From Pontibacter aydingkolensis (lineage in GTDB: Bacteria > Bacteroidota > Bacteroidia > Cytophagales > Hymenobacteraceae), in contig NZ_JAHYXK010000005.1 of assembly GCF_019443125.1 (NCBI RefSeq), positions 186,001 to 250,000 of the forward strand: 64,000 bases of DNA. Direction: 5' to 3'. Within the stretch, counting starts at the first letter, position 1; each line of letters opens with the position of its first letter. A program made the translations under genes and the position numbers. Below the pieces are notes generated by a model, which did not search any database, was not told the origin of the DNA, and saw only the letters and a list, made by a program, of their open reading frames with translations. Positions 1 through 8,541 of the stretch are shown piece after piece.

Positions 1-4
1 TACT

Positions 5-775
5 ATGGAAGCCACTGTTACCTTTCAAGACCAAACTTTTACGTTTAATCCGCTGCAACCGCTGGATATTTCGATGCCACTGCATAACCATGAAGTACAG
101 CCGGAATGCTTTTGGGCAGAGCCTGTTCAGTTTGACGTAATTCGGGTTGGCGACTTTGTAGGGAGCGTGGCAGAGGGAGGCAGCACCAATTACAAACGCA
201 TACATGTTACGCCGCATGGTAACGGCACCCACACTGAGTGCTACGGCCACATCTCCGCCGACGAGAACGCCACCATTCACAACTGCCTGAAACGTTTCCT
301 GTATGTAGCCCAGCTAGTAACCGTTCAACCCCAAAAGCAAGAGAACGGCGATGAGGTGGTGATGCTCGAAGACTTGAAAGCACAGCTGCGAAGTATAAAA
401 TGCGAGGCTGTTATACTTCGCACTTTGCCTAACTCCGATGATAAACTTACCCGCCACTACTCCGGCACTAACCCACCCTACCTGGAGCATACCATCGGGC
501 AGTACCTGGCTGAGAAAGGCATACAGCACCTGCTACTGGACCTGCCGTCTGTAGATCGTGAACTGGATGAGGGTAAGCTACTATGTCACCACGCTTTCTG
601 GCAATACCCGAAAAATACCCGTTGCGGCGCTACCATAACCGAGCTTATTTATGCACCAGATCATATTCCAGATGGTTTATACATGCTAAATCTGCAGATA
701 ACCAGTCTGCAATTAGATGCCAGCCCAAGCAAGCCCATACTTTATACTTTAGCACCAGTTTTTCCGGAGTTATAG
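5..775 (+). CDS. Cyclase family protein (kynurenine formamidase-like hydrolase)
   Basis: A 256-residue soluble protein of the metal-dependent cyclase/kynurenine formamidase fold. The family signature HxGTHxDxPxH appears as H71..G74-T75-H76-T-E78..H82, with Glu in place of the usual Asp, and the N-terminal D-I-S-M-P-L element (21-26) matches the family's opening strand. Such enzymes hydrolyse arylformamides or cyclic amides; the substrate here cannot be told from sequence. The ATG lies 5 bases from the window edge. It ends 7 bp before the CtlX-like gene on the same strand, so the two are probably co-transcribed. A link to amino-acid (citrulline or tryptophan) breakdown is inference from that pairing. 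Confidence 0.85.
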   Translation: MEATVTFQDQTFTFNPLQPLDISMPLHNHEVQPECFWAEPVQFDVIRVGDFVGSVAEGGSTNYKRIHVTPHGNGTHTECYGHISADENATIHNCLKRFLYVAQLVTVQPQKQENGDEVVMLEDLKAQLRSIKCEAVILRTLPNSDDKLTRHYSGTNPPYLEHTIGQYLAEKGIQHLLLDLPSVDRELDEGKLLCHHAFWQYPKNTRCGATITELIYAPDHIPDGLYMLNLQITSLQLDASPSKPILYTLAPVFPEL

Positions 776-782
776 AATTACC

Positions 783-1715
783 ATGAAACAAACCACCGAT
801 ACCATTTTGATGATCGAGCCGAGCAACTTCTGCTATAACCCGGATGCTGCTGAGACAAACAAATTTCAGAGAGCAGCTGAAGGGATGACGCCTGCCGAGG
901 TACAGGCCAGGGCGCTACAGGAGTTCAAATTAATGGTGCGGCAACTGGAGCAAGCCGGAATTGATGTAAATGTGATACAGGACGTGGAAAACTCCTGCAC
1001 ACCGGACTCTATCTTCCCGAACAACTGGTTCTCAACACACCAAAGCGGCCAGTTGGTTACTTACCCTATGGCACCTGCTAATCGCCGCGCAGAGCGCAGA
1101 CAAGATATTATTGATTTGCTGATGCAGAAGTATGGCTACAAAGAGCTCGTGCAGCTGGAGTATTTTGAAGACCTGCCAGAGCCTAAGTTCCTGGAAGGCA
1201 CCGGAAGTATGATACTGGACAGAGTGAATAAGATTGCTTATGCCGCCCTTTCGCCCAGAACGGAACCGGAGCCGCTTCAGGAGTTCTGCGAGAGGCTAAA
1301 GTATAAATTACATACTTTTAAGTCATACGGACCAACAGGCGAGTTAATTTACCATACCAATGTAATGCTTTGCGTAGGCGATACCTTTGCTGTGGCAGGG
1401 ATGGGTGTGGTAGACGAACAGGACAGAGAGCAACTACGCCTGCAACTGGAAAGCACCGGAAAAGAGATCATCGAACTTACCCCCAGCCAAACACACCACC
1501 ATTTTGCCGGCAACATGCTGCAGCTCCGCAACCGGCAAGGAGAAAGTATACTTGTTATGTCGGAGGCTGCTTATACTTCGCTTACTGAAGAGCAATTAGC
1601 AAAGCTGAGGAAACATAATGACCACCTGCTATACTTCCCGGTACACCTGATAGAGCAATGTGGTGGTGGCAGCGTACGCTGCATGATCGCCGAGATCTTT
1701 AAGCCGGAAATTTAA
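783..1715 (+). CDS. ctlX: CtlX-type citrulline utilisation hydrolase / arginine deiminase-related protein
   Basis: A 310-residue protein of the amidinotransferase/arginine deiminase (pentein) superfamily. Visible signatures are S-I-F-P-N-N-W-F-S (76-84), E-G-T-G-S-M (138-143), Y-H-T-N-V-M (190-195) and the C-terminal G-G-G-S-V-R-C (294-300), where Cys300 is the expected nucleophile and H191 a likely catalytic partner. Members named CtlX are reported as citrulline-degrading hydrolases; related proteins are dimethylarginine hydrolases, so the substrate is not certain. It follows the cyclase gene by 7 bp. The stop codon is directly abutted by a REPIN element, and metF converges from the other side. 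Confidence 0.85.
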   Translation: MKQTTDTILMIEPSNFCYNPDAAETNKFQRAAEGMTPAEVQARALQEFKLMVRQLEQAGIDVNVIQDVENSCTPDSIFPNNWFSTHQSGQLVTYPMAPANRRAERRQDIIDLLMQKYGYKELVQLEYFEDLPEPKFLEGTGSMILDRVNKIAYAALSPRTEPEPLQEFCERLKYKLHTFKSYGPTGELIYHTNVMLCVGDTFAVAGMGVVDEQDREQLRLQLESTGKEIIELTPSQTHHHFAGNMLQLRNRQGESILVMSEAAYTSLTEEQLAKLRKHNDHLLYFPVHLIEQCGGGSVRCMIAEIFKPEI

Positions 1716-1838
1716 AGACCTCGCAGCGTCCGGAGGGCCTGCGAGTGTCTGGAATTGAAAGGCCTTTGCTCGTGCAGAGTTACTGCTTCGCAGATGACAG
1801 GTCAGACGCTCGCGGGTCATAAAGACGCCGCAAGGTCT
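1716..1838 (-). repeat. REPIN copy 1: two inverted 35-nt REP sequences with spacer
   Basis: Two 35-nt imperfect palindromes at 1716-1750 and 1804-1838 are separated by 53 bp. Each begins AGAC and ends GTCT and contains CTCGC/GCGAG-type arms (CTCGCAG at 1720-1726 pairs with CTGCGAG at 1739-1745). Read on the minus strand the order is the same as in the copy beside the RAYT gene at 13470-13583: first the REP whose centre reads GTCTTTAnGACCCG, then the REP whose centre reads TCCGGACGCTG. The spacers also share CGAAGCA followed by GCCTTT. It fills the gap between the converging ctlX and metF genes and could end transcription from both. Confidence 0.85.
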
Positions 1839-1844
1839 GGTATA

Positions 1845-2801
1845 TTAAAACAGCGCTTCTGCCACTTTTCTTACCGATTCTGATTTACCCATAGAATAGT
1901 AATGCAGGCAAGGTACACCAAACTCCATCAGCTCTTTAGACTGCTTTATGGCCCACTCCACGCCAACCTGAGCAGCGGCTTTGTTATCCGAGCAGCCTTC
2001 AATAGCATCAGCCAGATCGCAAGGTATTTCTATATGAAACAAACTTGGTAAAAGTGTCAGCTGCGTTTTGGTAGTCATCGGCTTTAAACCCGGAATGATC
2101 GGCACGGTTATACCTTCTGCACGGCACTGGTTTACAAAGTCGAAGTACTTCTGGTTATCGAAGAACATCTGCGTTACAATGTAATCTGCCCCCAGCTCCA
2201 CCTTCTTTTTAAGCCAGCGCAGGTCAGATTTCAGGTTTGGCGCCTCGAAGTGCTTTTCAGGGTAGCCGGCCACGCCAATACAGAAGTCGGTGCAGCTGTT
2301 TGTCACTTGCTCATCGTCCAGGTAGCAGCCGTTGTTCATTGCTACCACTTGCTCTATCAGCTGCGATGCATAATGATGCCCGCCTGCCTCCGGTACAAAC
2401 CGCTGCTCGCTTTTTACGCAGTCGCCACGCAGTACCAGTACATTGTCTATACCTAAAAAGTGCAGGTCTATAAGTGCATTCTCAGTTTCTTCTCTGTTAA
2501 AGCCGCCGCAGATCAGGTGCGGCACCGTGTCTACTTTATAGTTGTTCTGGATGGCTGCGCAAATCCCTACCGTACCAGGGCGCTTTCGGGTCGTTATCTT
2601 CTCTAAAAGCCCGTTTTCACGTTTTTTGTACACATATTCTTCGCGGTGATAAGTCACATCAATAAAGGGTGGTTTAAATTCCATCAAAGGATCGATGTGA
2701 TTAAAAAGGGTTTTCATATTCTCGCCTTTCAGCGGAGGCAATATTTCAAACGTGAACAGGGTTTTCCCGTCAGCGTTTTTGAAGTGGTCTGTTACTTTCA
2801 A
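1845..2801 (-). CDS. metF: 5,10-methylenetetrahydrofolate reductase
   Basis: A 318-residue flavoprotein that reduces methylene-THF to methyl-THF, the methyl donor used by MetH. The N-terminal F-E-I-L-P-P-L-K-G-E-N and D-P-L-M-E-F-K-P-P-F-I-D-V-T-Y-H-R-E-E-Y segments are characteristic of bacterial MetF, as are G-G-F-N-R-E-E-T-E-N-A-L-I-D-L and the Q-M-F-F-D-N strand. The start must be TTG (2799-2801): an in-frame TAA lies two codons upstream and the family's N-terminus begins exactly at M-K-V-T-D-H. It lies downstream of metH on the same strand across a 306-bp spacer full of hairpin repeats, so co-transcription with metH is possible but not certain. Confidence 0.96.
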   Translation of the reverse strand: MKVTDHFKNADGKTLFTFEILPPLKGENMKTLFNHIDPLMEFKPPFIDVTYHREEYVYKKRENGLLEKITTRKRPGTVGICAAIQNNYKVDTVPHLICGGFNREETENALIDLHFLGIDNVLVLRGDCVKSEQRFVPEAGGHHYASQLIEQVVAMNNGCYLDDEQVTNSCTDFCIGVAGYPEKHFEAPNLKSDLRWLKKKVELGADYIVTQMFFDNQKYFDFVNQCRAEGITVPIIPGLKPMTTKTQLTLLPSLFHIEIPCDLADAIEGCSDNKAAAQVGVEWAIKQSKELMEFGVPCLHYYSMGKSESVRKVAEALF

Positions 2802-2824
2802 TTTATGTTAAATTGTTAGATGGT

Positions 2825-2863
2825 TACCCTTCCCCAGCCCTTCCCTAAAAACAGGGAAGGGAG
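2825..2863 (+). repeat. Hairpin repeat, family 2 (CCCTTCCC type), plus orientation
   Basis: CCCTTCCCT (2838-2846) pairs perfectly with AGGGAAGGG (2853-2861) around an AAAAAC loop, preceded by ACCCTTCCCCAG. The same layout, reversed, appears at 3091-3130, so the two form a distant inverted pair flanking the metF-metH spacer. Confidence 0.75.
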
Positions 2864-2945
2864 ATTAGAAGGACTTTAATTTTCTTTACTGTTCCAGATT
2901 TCCTGATCCGGAACTTTCTCTACTGCAGGTACTGCTATTCACTTT

Positions 2946-3018
2946 CCCCCCTGCACCCCTCCGAGAAGGGGACTTTCTGCTATTCCTAATTCCCCTCTCG
3001 AGAGGGGCTAGGGGTGTG
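2946..3018. repeat. Inverted pair of CCCCT...AGGGG hairpin repeats
   Basis: CCCCTCCGAGAAGGGG (2956-2971) and the perfect palindrome CCCCTCTCGAGAGGGG (2992-3007) are two copies of one hairpin repeat in opposite orientation: the first is preceded by CCCCCTGCA, the second followed by CTAGGGGTG. Repeats of this look are common between genes in Bacteroidota. They are nested inside the outer pair at 2825-2863 and 3091-3130. Confidence 0.7.
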
Positions 3019-3090
3019 TTTAGTCGCCTCTGCTTAATCTCACTTCACACAAAATCCACTTTTAAGATGACAGCAGGAGCAGCAGACATA

Positions 3091-3130
3091 AGCTCCCTCT
3101 CCTGTTTTTAGGAGAGGGTTGGGGAGAGGT
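3091..3130 (-). repeat. Hairpin repeat, family 2, overlapping the 3' end of metH
   Basis: CCCTCTCCT (3095-3103) pairs with AGGAGAGGG (3110-3118), followed by TTGGGGAGAGGT. On the minus strand it reads like the copy at 2825. The metH stop codon (3108-3110) lies inside it, so the last seven or so MetH residues (H-L-S-P-T-L-S) are encoded by the repeat. Confidence 0.7.
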
Positions 3131-6100
3131 GAACCGGCTTTGGCTCATAGTTCAGGTTCGGCGATAGCCAGCGTTCCAGTTCCTCCTTTGGCATGCCTTT
3201 GCGCTGCGCGATATCTGCTACCTGGTCTTCGCCTATCTTGCCCAGCCCGAAGTAGCGTGACTCAGGATGCGAGAAGTATAAACCGCTCACAGCTGCTGTC
3301 GGGTACATAGCAAGGTTCTCTGTAAGTACAACCCCTGACGCTCTTTCTGCATCCAGCAAATTAAACAGCGTTATCTTTTCGGTATGGTCCGGGCAGCCTG
3401 GGTAACCTGGCGCCGGGCGAATGCCTTTATAACTTTCCTTGATCAGGTCTTCGTTGGTCAGGCTCTCGTCTGGTGCATAACCCCACAGCTCTTTTCTTAC
3501 CTTAGCGTGCATCAGTTCTGCAAAGGCTTCAGCTAAACGGTCAGCCAGGGCTTTTACCATAATAGACTTATAATCATCATGCTCGGCTTCATACTTCTCC
3601 AGCAGTTTCTCTATGCCAAAGCCAACTGATACAACAAAGCCCCCAATGTAATCCTGCACACCGGTTTCTTTAGGGGCCACAAAATCAGAGAAAGCCAGGT
3701 TAGGTACGTTTCCGCCCTTCTTGCCCTGCTGCCTCAACGTATGAAACTCCGTTAACACGTTTTCACGTGAATCATCGGCGTATACTTCAATGGTATCGTC
3801 AGCCTCTACGTTTGCCGGATAGAAACCCACTACAGCTCTGGCCTCCAACAGCTGCTTATCCACGATCTCTTGTAACATTTGCCGGGCATCGTTAAACAGC
3901 TTTGTTGCTTCTGTGCCTAACTCCGGATCATTTAAGATTTTCGGATACTGGCGTTTAAGCTCCCACGTATGGAAGAACGGCGTCCAGTCAATGTACGGCA
4001 CTATCTCAGATAGCGGGTAGTTCGTGTATACTTTATTGCCGATGAAGCCTGGCTTGGTTGGCTGTGTTGTGCTCCAGTCTACTTTATACTTGTTGGCGCG
4101 GGCTTCTTCTATTGTTGCAAAAGCACGGTCTTTGGTGCGGTTCAGGTGGTCTTCGCGCAGCTTTTCATACTCGGCTTTTATCTCGGCTATGTACGTCTCT
4201 TTTTCGCTGCCCAACAGGCTGCTTACAACGGTTACACTTCGCGATGCATCGTGCACGTGCACTACCGGGCCACTGTACTGCGGCGCTATTTTTACAGCAG
4301 TATGTACTCTCGAAGTAGTAGCGCCACCAATCAGCAGCGGAATCTTCATGCCTCTACGTTCCATCTCCTGCGCCACGTACACCATCTCATCCAGCGAAGG
4401 CGTGATCAAGCCACTCAATCCAATAATATCTACCTGTTGCGCTTCAGCCTCAGCCAGGATCTTGTCCAACTGCACCATCACACCAAGGTCTATTACTTCG
4501 TAGTTGTTGCAGGCCAGTACCACACCCACAATATTTTTGCCGATGTCGTGCACGTCGCCTTTTACGGTAGCCATCAGTATAGTGCCTGCCGTTGATTTGG
4601 AGGTATCAGATGCCAGCTTCTCTGCCTCCATAAACGGCAACAGGTAGGCTACTGACTTCTTCATCACGCGCGCACTTTTTACAACCTGCGGCAAAAACAT
4701 CTTACCAGCACCAAAAAGGTCACCAACCACTGACATACCAGCCATCAGCGGTCCTTCTATTACCTCCAGCGTTTTGGTGGCTTTCTGGCGTGCTTCTTCG
4801 GTATCTTCCTCGATGTATTCTACGATGCCTTTTACCAGCGCATGCTTCAGGCGTTCTTCTACAGGTGCACTGCGCCAGGCATTGTCAGCAGCAGTAGCTG
4901 TTTTACCTTTGCCTTTGATTGTTTCGGCATAGGTTACCAGCTTTTCTGTTGCGTCCGGATGGCGGTTAAAAATTACGTCTTCCGTAAGGTCGCGGAGCTC
5001 TTTTGGCACTTCTTCGTAAATGCCCAGCATACCGGCGTTCACAATACCCATATCCATACCAGCCTGTACGGCGTGGTACAGGAACACTGTATGCATCGCC
5101 TCGCGCACAATATCGTTGCCACGGAATGAGAAAGACAGGTTACTTACCCCACCACTCACCAGCGCATGTGGCAGATTTTCCTTAATCCACTTTACTACCT
5201 CGATAAAGTCTACAGCGTAGTTGTTGTGCTCTTCTATGCCTGTAGCAATAGCCAGTATGTTCGGGTCAAAAATGATATCCTGCGGCGGGAAGCTAACTTC
5301 ATCTACAAGTATGCGATAAGAGCGTTCGCAGATCTCTTTACGGCGCTCCAGGGTATCTGCCTGCCCCTGCTCGTCAAAAGCCATTACCACTACGGCAGCA
5401 CCGTATTGGCGCACTTTTCGGGCCAGTTTTTTAAAGGCTTCTTCGCCTTCTTTTAAGCTGATAGAGTTAACTATACTTTTGCCCTGCACACATTTCAGAC
5501 CTGCTTCGATCACGCTCCATTTAGAAGAGTCGATCATGATAGGCAGCTTTGAAATATCCGGTTCGGAGGCTATCAGATTGAGGAAATCGGCCATGGCCTG
5601 CTCAGAGTCGAGCATGCCTTCGTCCATGTTCACGTCGATGATCTGTGCTCCGCCCTCTACCTGTTGCTGTGCCACGGCCAGTGCCTCTTCAAACTTTCCG
5701 TTAACGATAAGGCGGGAAAACATTTTAGAGCCGGTAACATTGGTACGTTCGCCGACATTTACAAAAAGGGTATCCTGGGTGATAGTTAGAGGCTCGAGGC
5801 CACTGAAGCGAGGGAGCGGAGGAACCGGAGTAGGAGTGTGCGGTTTATACTTTCGCACTAAGTCTGCAATTACTTTGGTGTGTACGGGTGTAGTGCCACA
5901 ACAACCACCCAGTATGTTTACCAGCCCCTCCTTCAGATACTCTTCTACAATGGCTCCCATTTGCTGGGCTGTTTCGTCGTAGCCACCAAAAGCGTTCGGT
6001 AAGCCGGCATTCGGGTAAGCACTGATGTAACAGTCTGATATTCTGGCAAGCTCCTGGATGTGTGTTTTTAATTGGCGTGCACCCAAGGCACAGTTAAAGC

Positions 6101-6827
6101 CCACACTAAGTATAGGCGCATGTGAGATGGAGTTATAGAAAGCCTCAACGGTTTGGCCTGATAAGGTACGGCCACTGGCATCGGTTATTGTTCCGGACAC
6201 CATGATCGGAAGTTCTTTACCGCCATCGTTTACAAATTGCTGTATTGCAAAAAGAGCGGCCTTACAGTTTAGCGTATCGAATACCGTTTCTACTAAAAGC
6301 AAATCAGATCCACCATCCACCAGGCCGCGCACTTGCTCATAGTATGCCTCTACCAGCTGGTCGAATGTTACGGCACGGTAGCCTGGGTTATTTACATCCG
6401 GAGAAAGCGAAGCGGTACGGTTCGTCGGGCCAATGGCACCGGCTACAAAACGTTTATGCGATGGGTCTTTAGCCTCTACTTCGTCTGCAGCCTCACGTGC
6501 TATTTTAGCCGACTCATAATTCAGTTCATATACAAGCTCCTCCAGGTGGTAATCTGCCATGGCTATACTTGTACCGCTAAAGGTATTGGTTTCAACAATG
6601 TCAGCGCCAGCCTCCAGGTACTCTGTATGTATAGCCTTGATGATATCGGGGCGGGTAATAGAGAGTAAGTCGTTATTGCCTTTCAGGTCGGAGGGATGAT
6701 CTTTAAAGCGCTGCCCTCGAAAATCGGCCTCAGTAAGCTCGTAACGCTGGATCATAGTACCCATTGCGCCGTCAAGCACAAGTACGCGTTCTTTCAATAT
6801 TTGGTAAATCGGATGTGATTTGGTCAT
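3108..6827 (-). CDS. metH: Cobalamin-dependent methionine synthase
   Basis: A 1239-residue enzyme transferring a methyl group from methyl-THF to homocysteine through cobalamin. Modules in order: homocysteine-binding barrel with zinc ligands Cys246 and G-G-C-C-G-T-T-P (Cys309/310); pterin-binding domain opening [11 protein letters not shown] (about 360-370); cobalamin cap and Rossmann domain with the D-x-H-x-x-G motif in G-D-V-H-D-I-G-K-N (about 750); and the SAM-binding reactivation domain with [12 protein letters not shown] near the C-terminus. Start chosen at the ATG 6825-6827; a longer frame to 6881 would run into the SAM riboswitch and does not match the family N-terminus. The C-terminal residues come from a hairpin repeat. 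Confidence 0.97.
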   Translation of the reverse strand: MTKSHPIYQILKERVLVLDGAMGTMIQRYELTEADFRGQRFKDHPSDLKGNNDLLSITRPDIIKAIHTEYLEAGADIVETNTFSGTSIAMADYHLEELVYELNYESAKIAREAADEVEAKDPSHKRFVAGAIGPTNRTASLSPDVNNPGYRAVTFDQLVEAYYEQVRGLVDGGSDLLLVETVFDTLNCKAALFAIQQFVNDGGKELPIMVSGTITDASGRTLSGQTVEAFYNSISHAPILSVGFNCALGARQLKTHIQELARISDCYISAYPNAGLPNAFGGYDETAQQMGAIVEEYLKEGLVNILGGCCGTTPVHTKVIADLVRKYKPHTPTPVPPLPRFSGLEPLTITQDTLFVNVGERTNVTGSKMFSRLIVNGKFEEALAVAQQQVEGGAQIIDVNMDEGMLDSEQAMADFLNLIASEPDISKLPIMIDSSKWSVIEAGLKCVQGKSIVNSISLKEGEEAFKKLARKVRQYGAAVVVMAFDEQGQADTLERRKEICERSYRILVDEVSFPPQDIIFDPNILAIATGIEEHNNYAVDFIEVVKWIKENLPHALVSGGVSNLSFSFRGNDIVREAMHTVFLYHAVQAGMDMGIVNAGMLGIYEEVPKELRDLTEDVIFNRHPDATEKLVTYAETIKGKGKTATAADNAWRSAPVEERLKHALVKGIVEYIEEDTEEARQKATKTLEVIEGPLMAGMSVVGDLFGAGKMFLPQVVKSARVMKKSVAYLLPFMEAEKLASDTSKSTAGTILMATVKGDVHDIGKNIVGVVLACNNYEVIDLGVMVQLDKILAEAEAQQVDIIGLSGLITPSLDEMVYVAQEMERRGMKIPLLIGGATTSRVHTAVKIAPQYSGPVVHVHDASRSVTVVSSLLGSEKETYIAEIKAEYEKLREDHLNRTKDRAFATIEEARANKYKVDWSTTQPTKPGFIGNKVYTNYPLSEIVPYIDWTPFFHTWELKRQYPKILNDPELGTEATKLFNDARQMLQEIVDKQLLEARAVVGFYPANVEADDTIEVYADDSRENVLTEFHTLRQQGKKGGNVPNLAFSDFVAPKETGVQDYIGGFVVSVGFGIEKLLEKYEAEHDDYKSIMVKALADRLAEAFAELMHAKVRKELWGYAPDESLTNEDLIKESYKGIRPAPGYPGCPDHTEKITLFNLLDAERASGVVLTENLAMYPTAAVSGLYFSHPESRYFGLGKIGEDQVADIAQRKGMPKEELERWLSPNLNYEPKPVHLSPTLS

Positions 6828-6831
6828 GTGT

Positions 6832-6882
6832 GGTGTCTTTCTTCTCGTAAGTCTTCTGCAATCACTTATCAAGAAAGACACC
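6832..6882 (-). promoter_or_regulatory. metH: Candidate expression platform: competing hairpin at the metH start
   Basis: A perfect 12-bp inverted repeat, GGTGTCTTTCTT (mRNA from 6882) and AAGAAAGACACC (mRNA to 6832), with a 27-nt loop. The 5' half is the 3' strand of aptamer P1, so it can pair either with P1 (15 bp) or with this downstream mimic (12 bp), not both. The downstream half ends 4 nt before the ATG at 6827. The pairing is seen in sequence; its regulatory direction is not settled. Confidence 0.6.
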
Positions 6883-7007
6883 CTAAGGCAGGATATACAA
6901 TCTTATCTTTTCCCGGCTAAAGTATAGCAGAGAAGGGAATTAGCACCAGGCTTGTACAAGGTTGCTAAGACGTCACAGGGCCCTATCCCTCAGTCTTTCT
7001 TGATAAG
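6865..7007 (-). ncRNA. SAM-I (S-box) riboswitch in the metH leader
   Basis: On the minus strand the P1 helix is a perfect 15-bp pair: CTTATCAAGAAAGAC (7007-6993) with its complement (6879-6865). Between them are the conserved SAM-I core pieces in order: GAGGGA, GGGCCC, AGCAACC and GGTGCTAATTCCC. The aptamer ends 37 nt before the metH ATG. No run of T follows P1, so control is probably at translation initiation or by another structure rather than by an intrinsic terminator. The assignment rests on established S-box conservation and the direct match with a methionine synthase gene. Confidence 0.95.
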
Positions 7008-7091
7008 AAGCTGCAATTTAAACAGATATATGTGAAATACGAAATCTTTTGAATATAGATGTGATCTGTTTTTGAAATGGCTATAAAACAG

Positions 7092-7116
7092 AAAAGGACA
7101 CTTGTGGTGTCCTTTT
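7092..7116. terminator. Hairpin with A/T flanks, possible bidirectional terminator
   Basis: AAAAGGACAC (7092-7101) pairs with GTGTCCTTTT (7107-7116) around TTGTG. It lies between the rpmA 3' side and the metH promoter region and may insulate the two transcripts. Confidence 0.55.
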
Positions 7117-7217
7117 CCTACTTAATCTGATCTGCTTTTAACGGCAAATCAAACTCTATGATATTATTTACGCCTACTACATGGCTTTGTTGCCTATTTG
7201 TTAAATATTCTTAAAAT

Positions 7218-7248
7218 AAAAAAGGGATACCGTGTGGCATCCCTTTTT
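7218..7248 (-). terminator. Intrinsic terminator of rplU-rpmA
   Basis: AAAAAGGGAT pairs with ATCCCTTTTT, giving a GC-poor hairpin with a T run when read on the minus strand, 28 bp after the rpmA stop. Confidence 0.75.
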
Positions 7249-7275
7249 ACTAACTGCTTTACAGTTATACTTTGC

Positions 7276-7545
7276 TTACGCTTCTGCTTCTACTCTTGGA
7301 ATTACAGAAACATAAGAACGGTTTTTAACGCTCTTTCTGAACTCTACAACGCCGTCGATCAAAGCGAACAGAGTATGGTCTTTGCCCATACCCACGTTTT
7401 TACCTGGGTGATGTGCAGTACCTCTTTGTCTTACAATGATGTTACCAGCGATGATGTCCTGGCCACCGTAAATCTTAACACCAAGTCGTTTAGAATGTGA
7501 CTCGCGGCCGTTATTAGAACTACCAGCTCCTTTTTTGTGTGCCAT
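7276..7545 (-). CDS. rpmA: 50S ribosomal protein L27
   Basis: An 89-residue ribosomal protein of the large subunit, reaching to the peptidyl transferase centre with its N-terminus. The opening [16 protein letters not shown] and the I-I-V-R-Q-R-G-T block are diagnostic. It begins directly with AHKKG and lacks the cleavable N-terminal extension found in some Firmicutes. It follows rplU by 74 bp on the same strand, the usual L21-L27 operon, and is followed by an intrinsic terminator. Confidence 0.98.
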   Translation of the reverse strand: MAHKKGAGSSNNGRESHSKRLGVKIYGGQDIIAGNIIVRQRGTAHHPGKNVGMGKDHTLFALIDGVVEFRKSVKNRSYVSVIPRVEAEA

Positions 7546-7619
7546 TTTGTTTAACTATTTACTTCAGGTTAGCGGGGGCGTCACCTGAAAAGATTCTACG
7601 ATTAATTTCTTCTTACTGC

Positions 7620-7928
7620 TTAACCAATGCTCTCGATCAGGACTTTCGTATAGTGCTGGCGATGGCCATTCTTTTTACGATATCCTTTTCTTCTCTTCTT
7701 TTTGAAAACGATTACTTTGTCGCCTTTCACGTTGCCAAGGATTTTACCAACCACTTTAACACCGCTAACGAAAGGAGCACCTAAAGTAATGCTGCCGTTA
7801 TCATCAGTAAGAAGAACATTGGTGAACTCTACGGCGTCACCCTCATTGCCGGAAAGCTTGTTAGCGTAGATGAACTTGCCGCTCTCTACTTTGGTCTGTT
7901 GACCTGCGATTTCTACAATTGCGTACAT
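7620..7928 (-). CDS. rplU: 50S ribosomal protein L21
   Basis: A 102-residue 23S rRNA-binding protein. M-Y-A-I-V-E-I-A-G-Q-Q-T-K-V at the N-terminus and the basic C-terminal K-K-K-R-R-K-G-Y-R-K-K-N-G-H-R-Q block are typical of L21. The ATG at 7926-7928 is chosen over an in-frame codon at 7973 because the family starts at MYA[IV]. It is first gene of the L21-L27 operon; its upstream side is the DnaA-box-containing region before nrdB. Confidence 0.98.
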   Translation of the reverse strand: MYAIVEIAGQQTKVESGKFIYANKLSGNEGDAVEFTNVLLTDDNGSITLGAPFVSGVKVVGKILGNVKGDKVIVFKKKRRKGYRKKNGHRQHYTKVLIESIG

Positions 7929-8446
7929 CAGCTTCAATGTATGTTTAAAATTTAGTCTGCAAAAGTACGGCACATATTTTAATTATGCAACGCCTTGTAG
8001 TATAAATTGTTAAAGCCTACCCAAGTGTTACACACAAAAATGTGGATAACAATGTTGAAATCCACAACACGTTTTCAGAGCACCTCAAAATTAAGGCTTA
8101 ATCAACTAATTACTAACCTGATACAGGCCACTTGAGTAATCCACATTTTCAACACCCCATGTGTAAACCTGTTCTGGCTTTCACAAATCCTGCCCGCTTC
8201 TAGAAACTTTTACACACTAAATCACCTTCCATAACCCTATACAAATCTCTAAAACGCCATTACAACATCAAAAACGGCACTTAACAATGAATTTATAGTT
8301 TCTTAACAATATTATAACAAACCTATATAGTTGATAACTTATGTGGATAAGCATGTTTATTTCACCACAACCATCAAGCGCTCAACAACTTAAAATAGTG
8401 TGTATAAATTAAACAACTTTAGCCCCGGAATTCAAGTTCAATTCTA

Positions 8447-8454
8447 TATATTTG
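8447..8454 (+). promoter_or_regulatory. nrdB: Candidate nrdB -7 promoter element
   Basis: TATATTTG matches the Bacteroidota -7 consensus TAnnTTTG. It would give a leader of roughly 115 nt before the nrdB ATG. No clear -33 TTTG is seen at the expected distance. Confidence 0.45.
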
Positions 8455-8469
8455 AAGTCAGGATATTAC

Positions 8470-8541
8470 CGGATGCCAGTCAGACATCCGCTGAAAACTA
8501 AATTTCTTTTGGGGTGTTTTCTAAGCTAAACAGCTTACCCC
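8470..8541 (+). ncRNA. Two hairpins in the nrdB leader
   Basis: CGGATG (8470-8475) pairs with CATCCG (8485-8490). A second stem, GGGGT/ACCCC plus AAGCT/AGCTT with an asymmetric 7-nt bulge (8511-8541), follows. They lie between the candidate promoter and the ATG at 8573. No known riboswitch signature is recognised. Confidence 0.4.

Noticed and set aside
4024-4503. A long open frame antisense to metH
   Set aside because: It encodes a Ser/Leu-rich sequence without domain features and mirrors codons of the conserved MetH frame; similar shadows occur opposite nrdA (10666-11286) and the TIG gene (54094-54786).
6828-6881. An 18-codon N-terminal extension of MetH
   Set aside because: It would be translated from riboswitch sequence and has no counterpart in the family; the ATG at 6827 is the sensible start.
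6865-7007. Cobalamin riboswitch before the B12-dependent metH
   Set aside because: The conserved pieces and the P1 helix are those of SAM-I; no B12-box is present.
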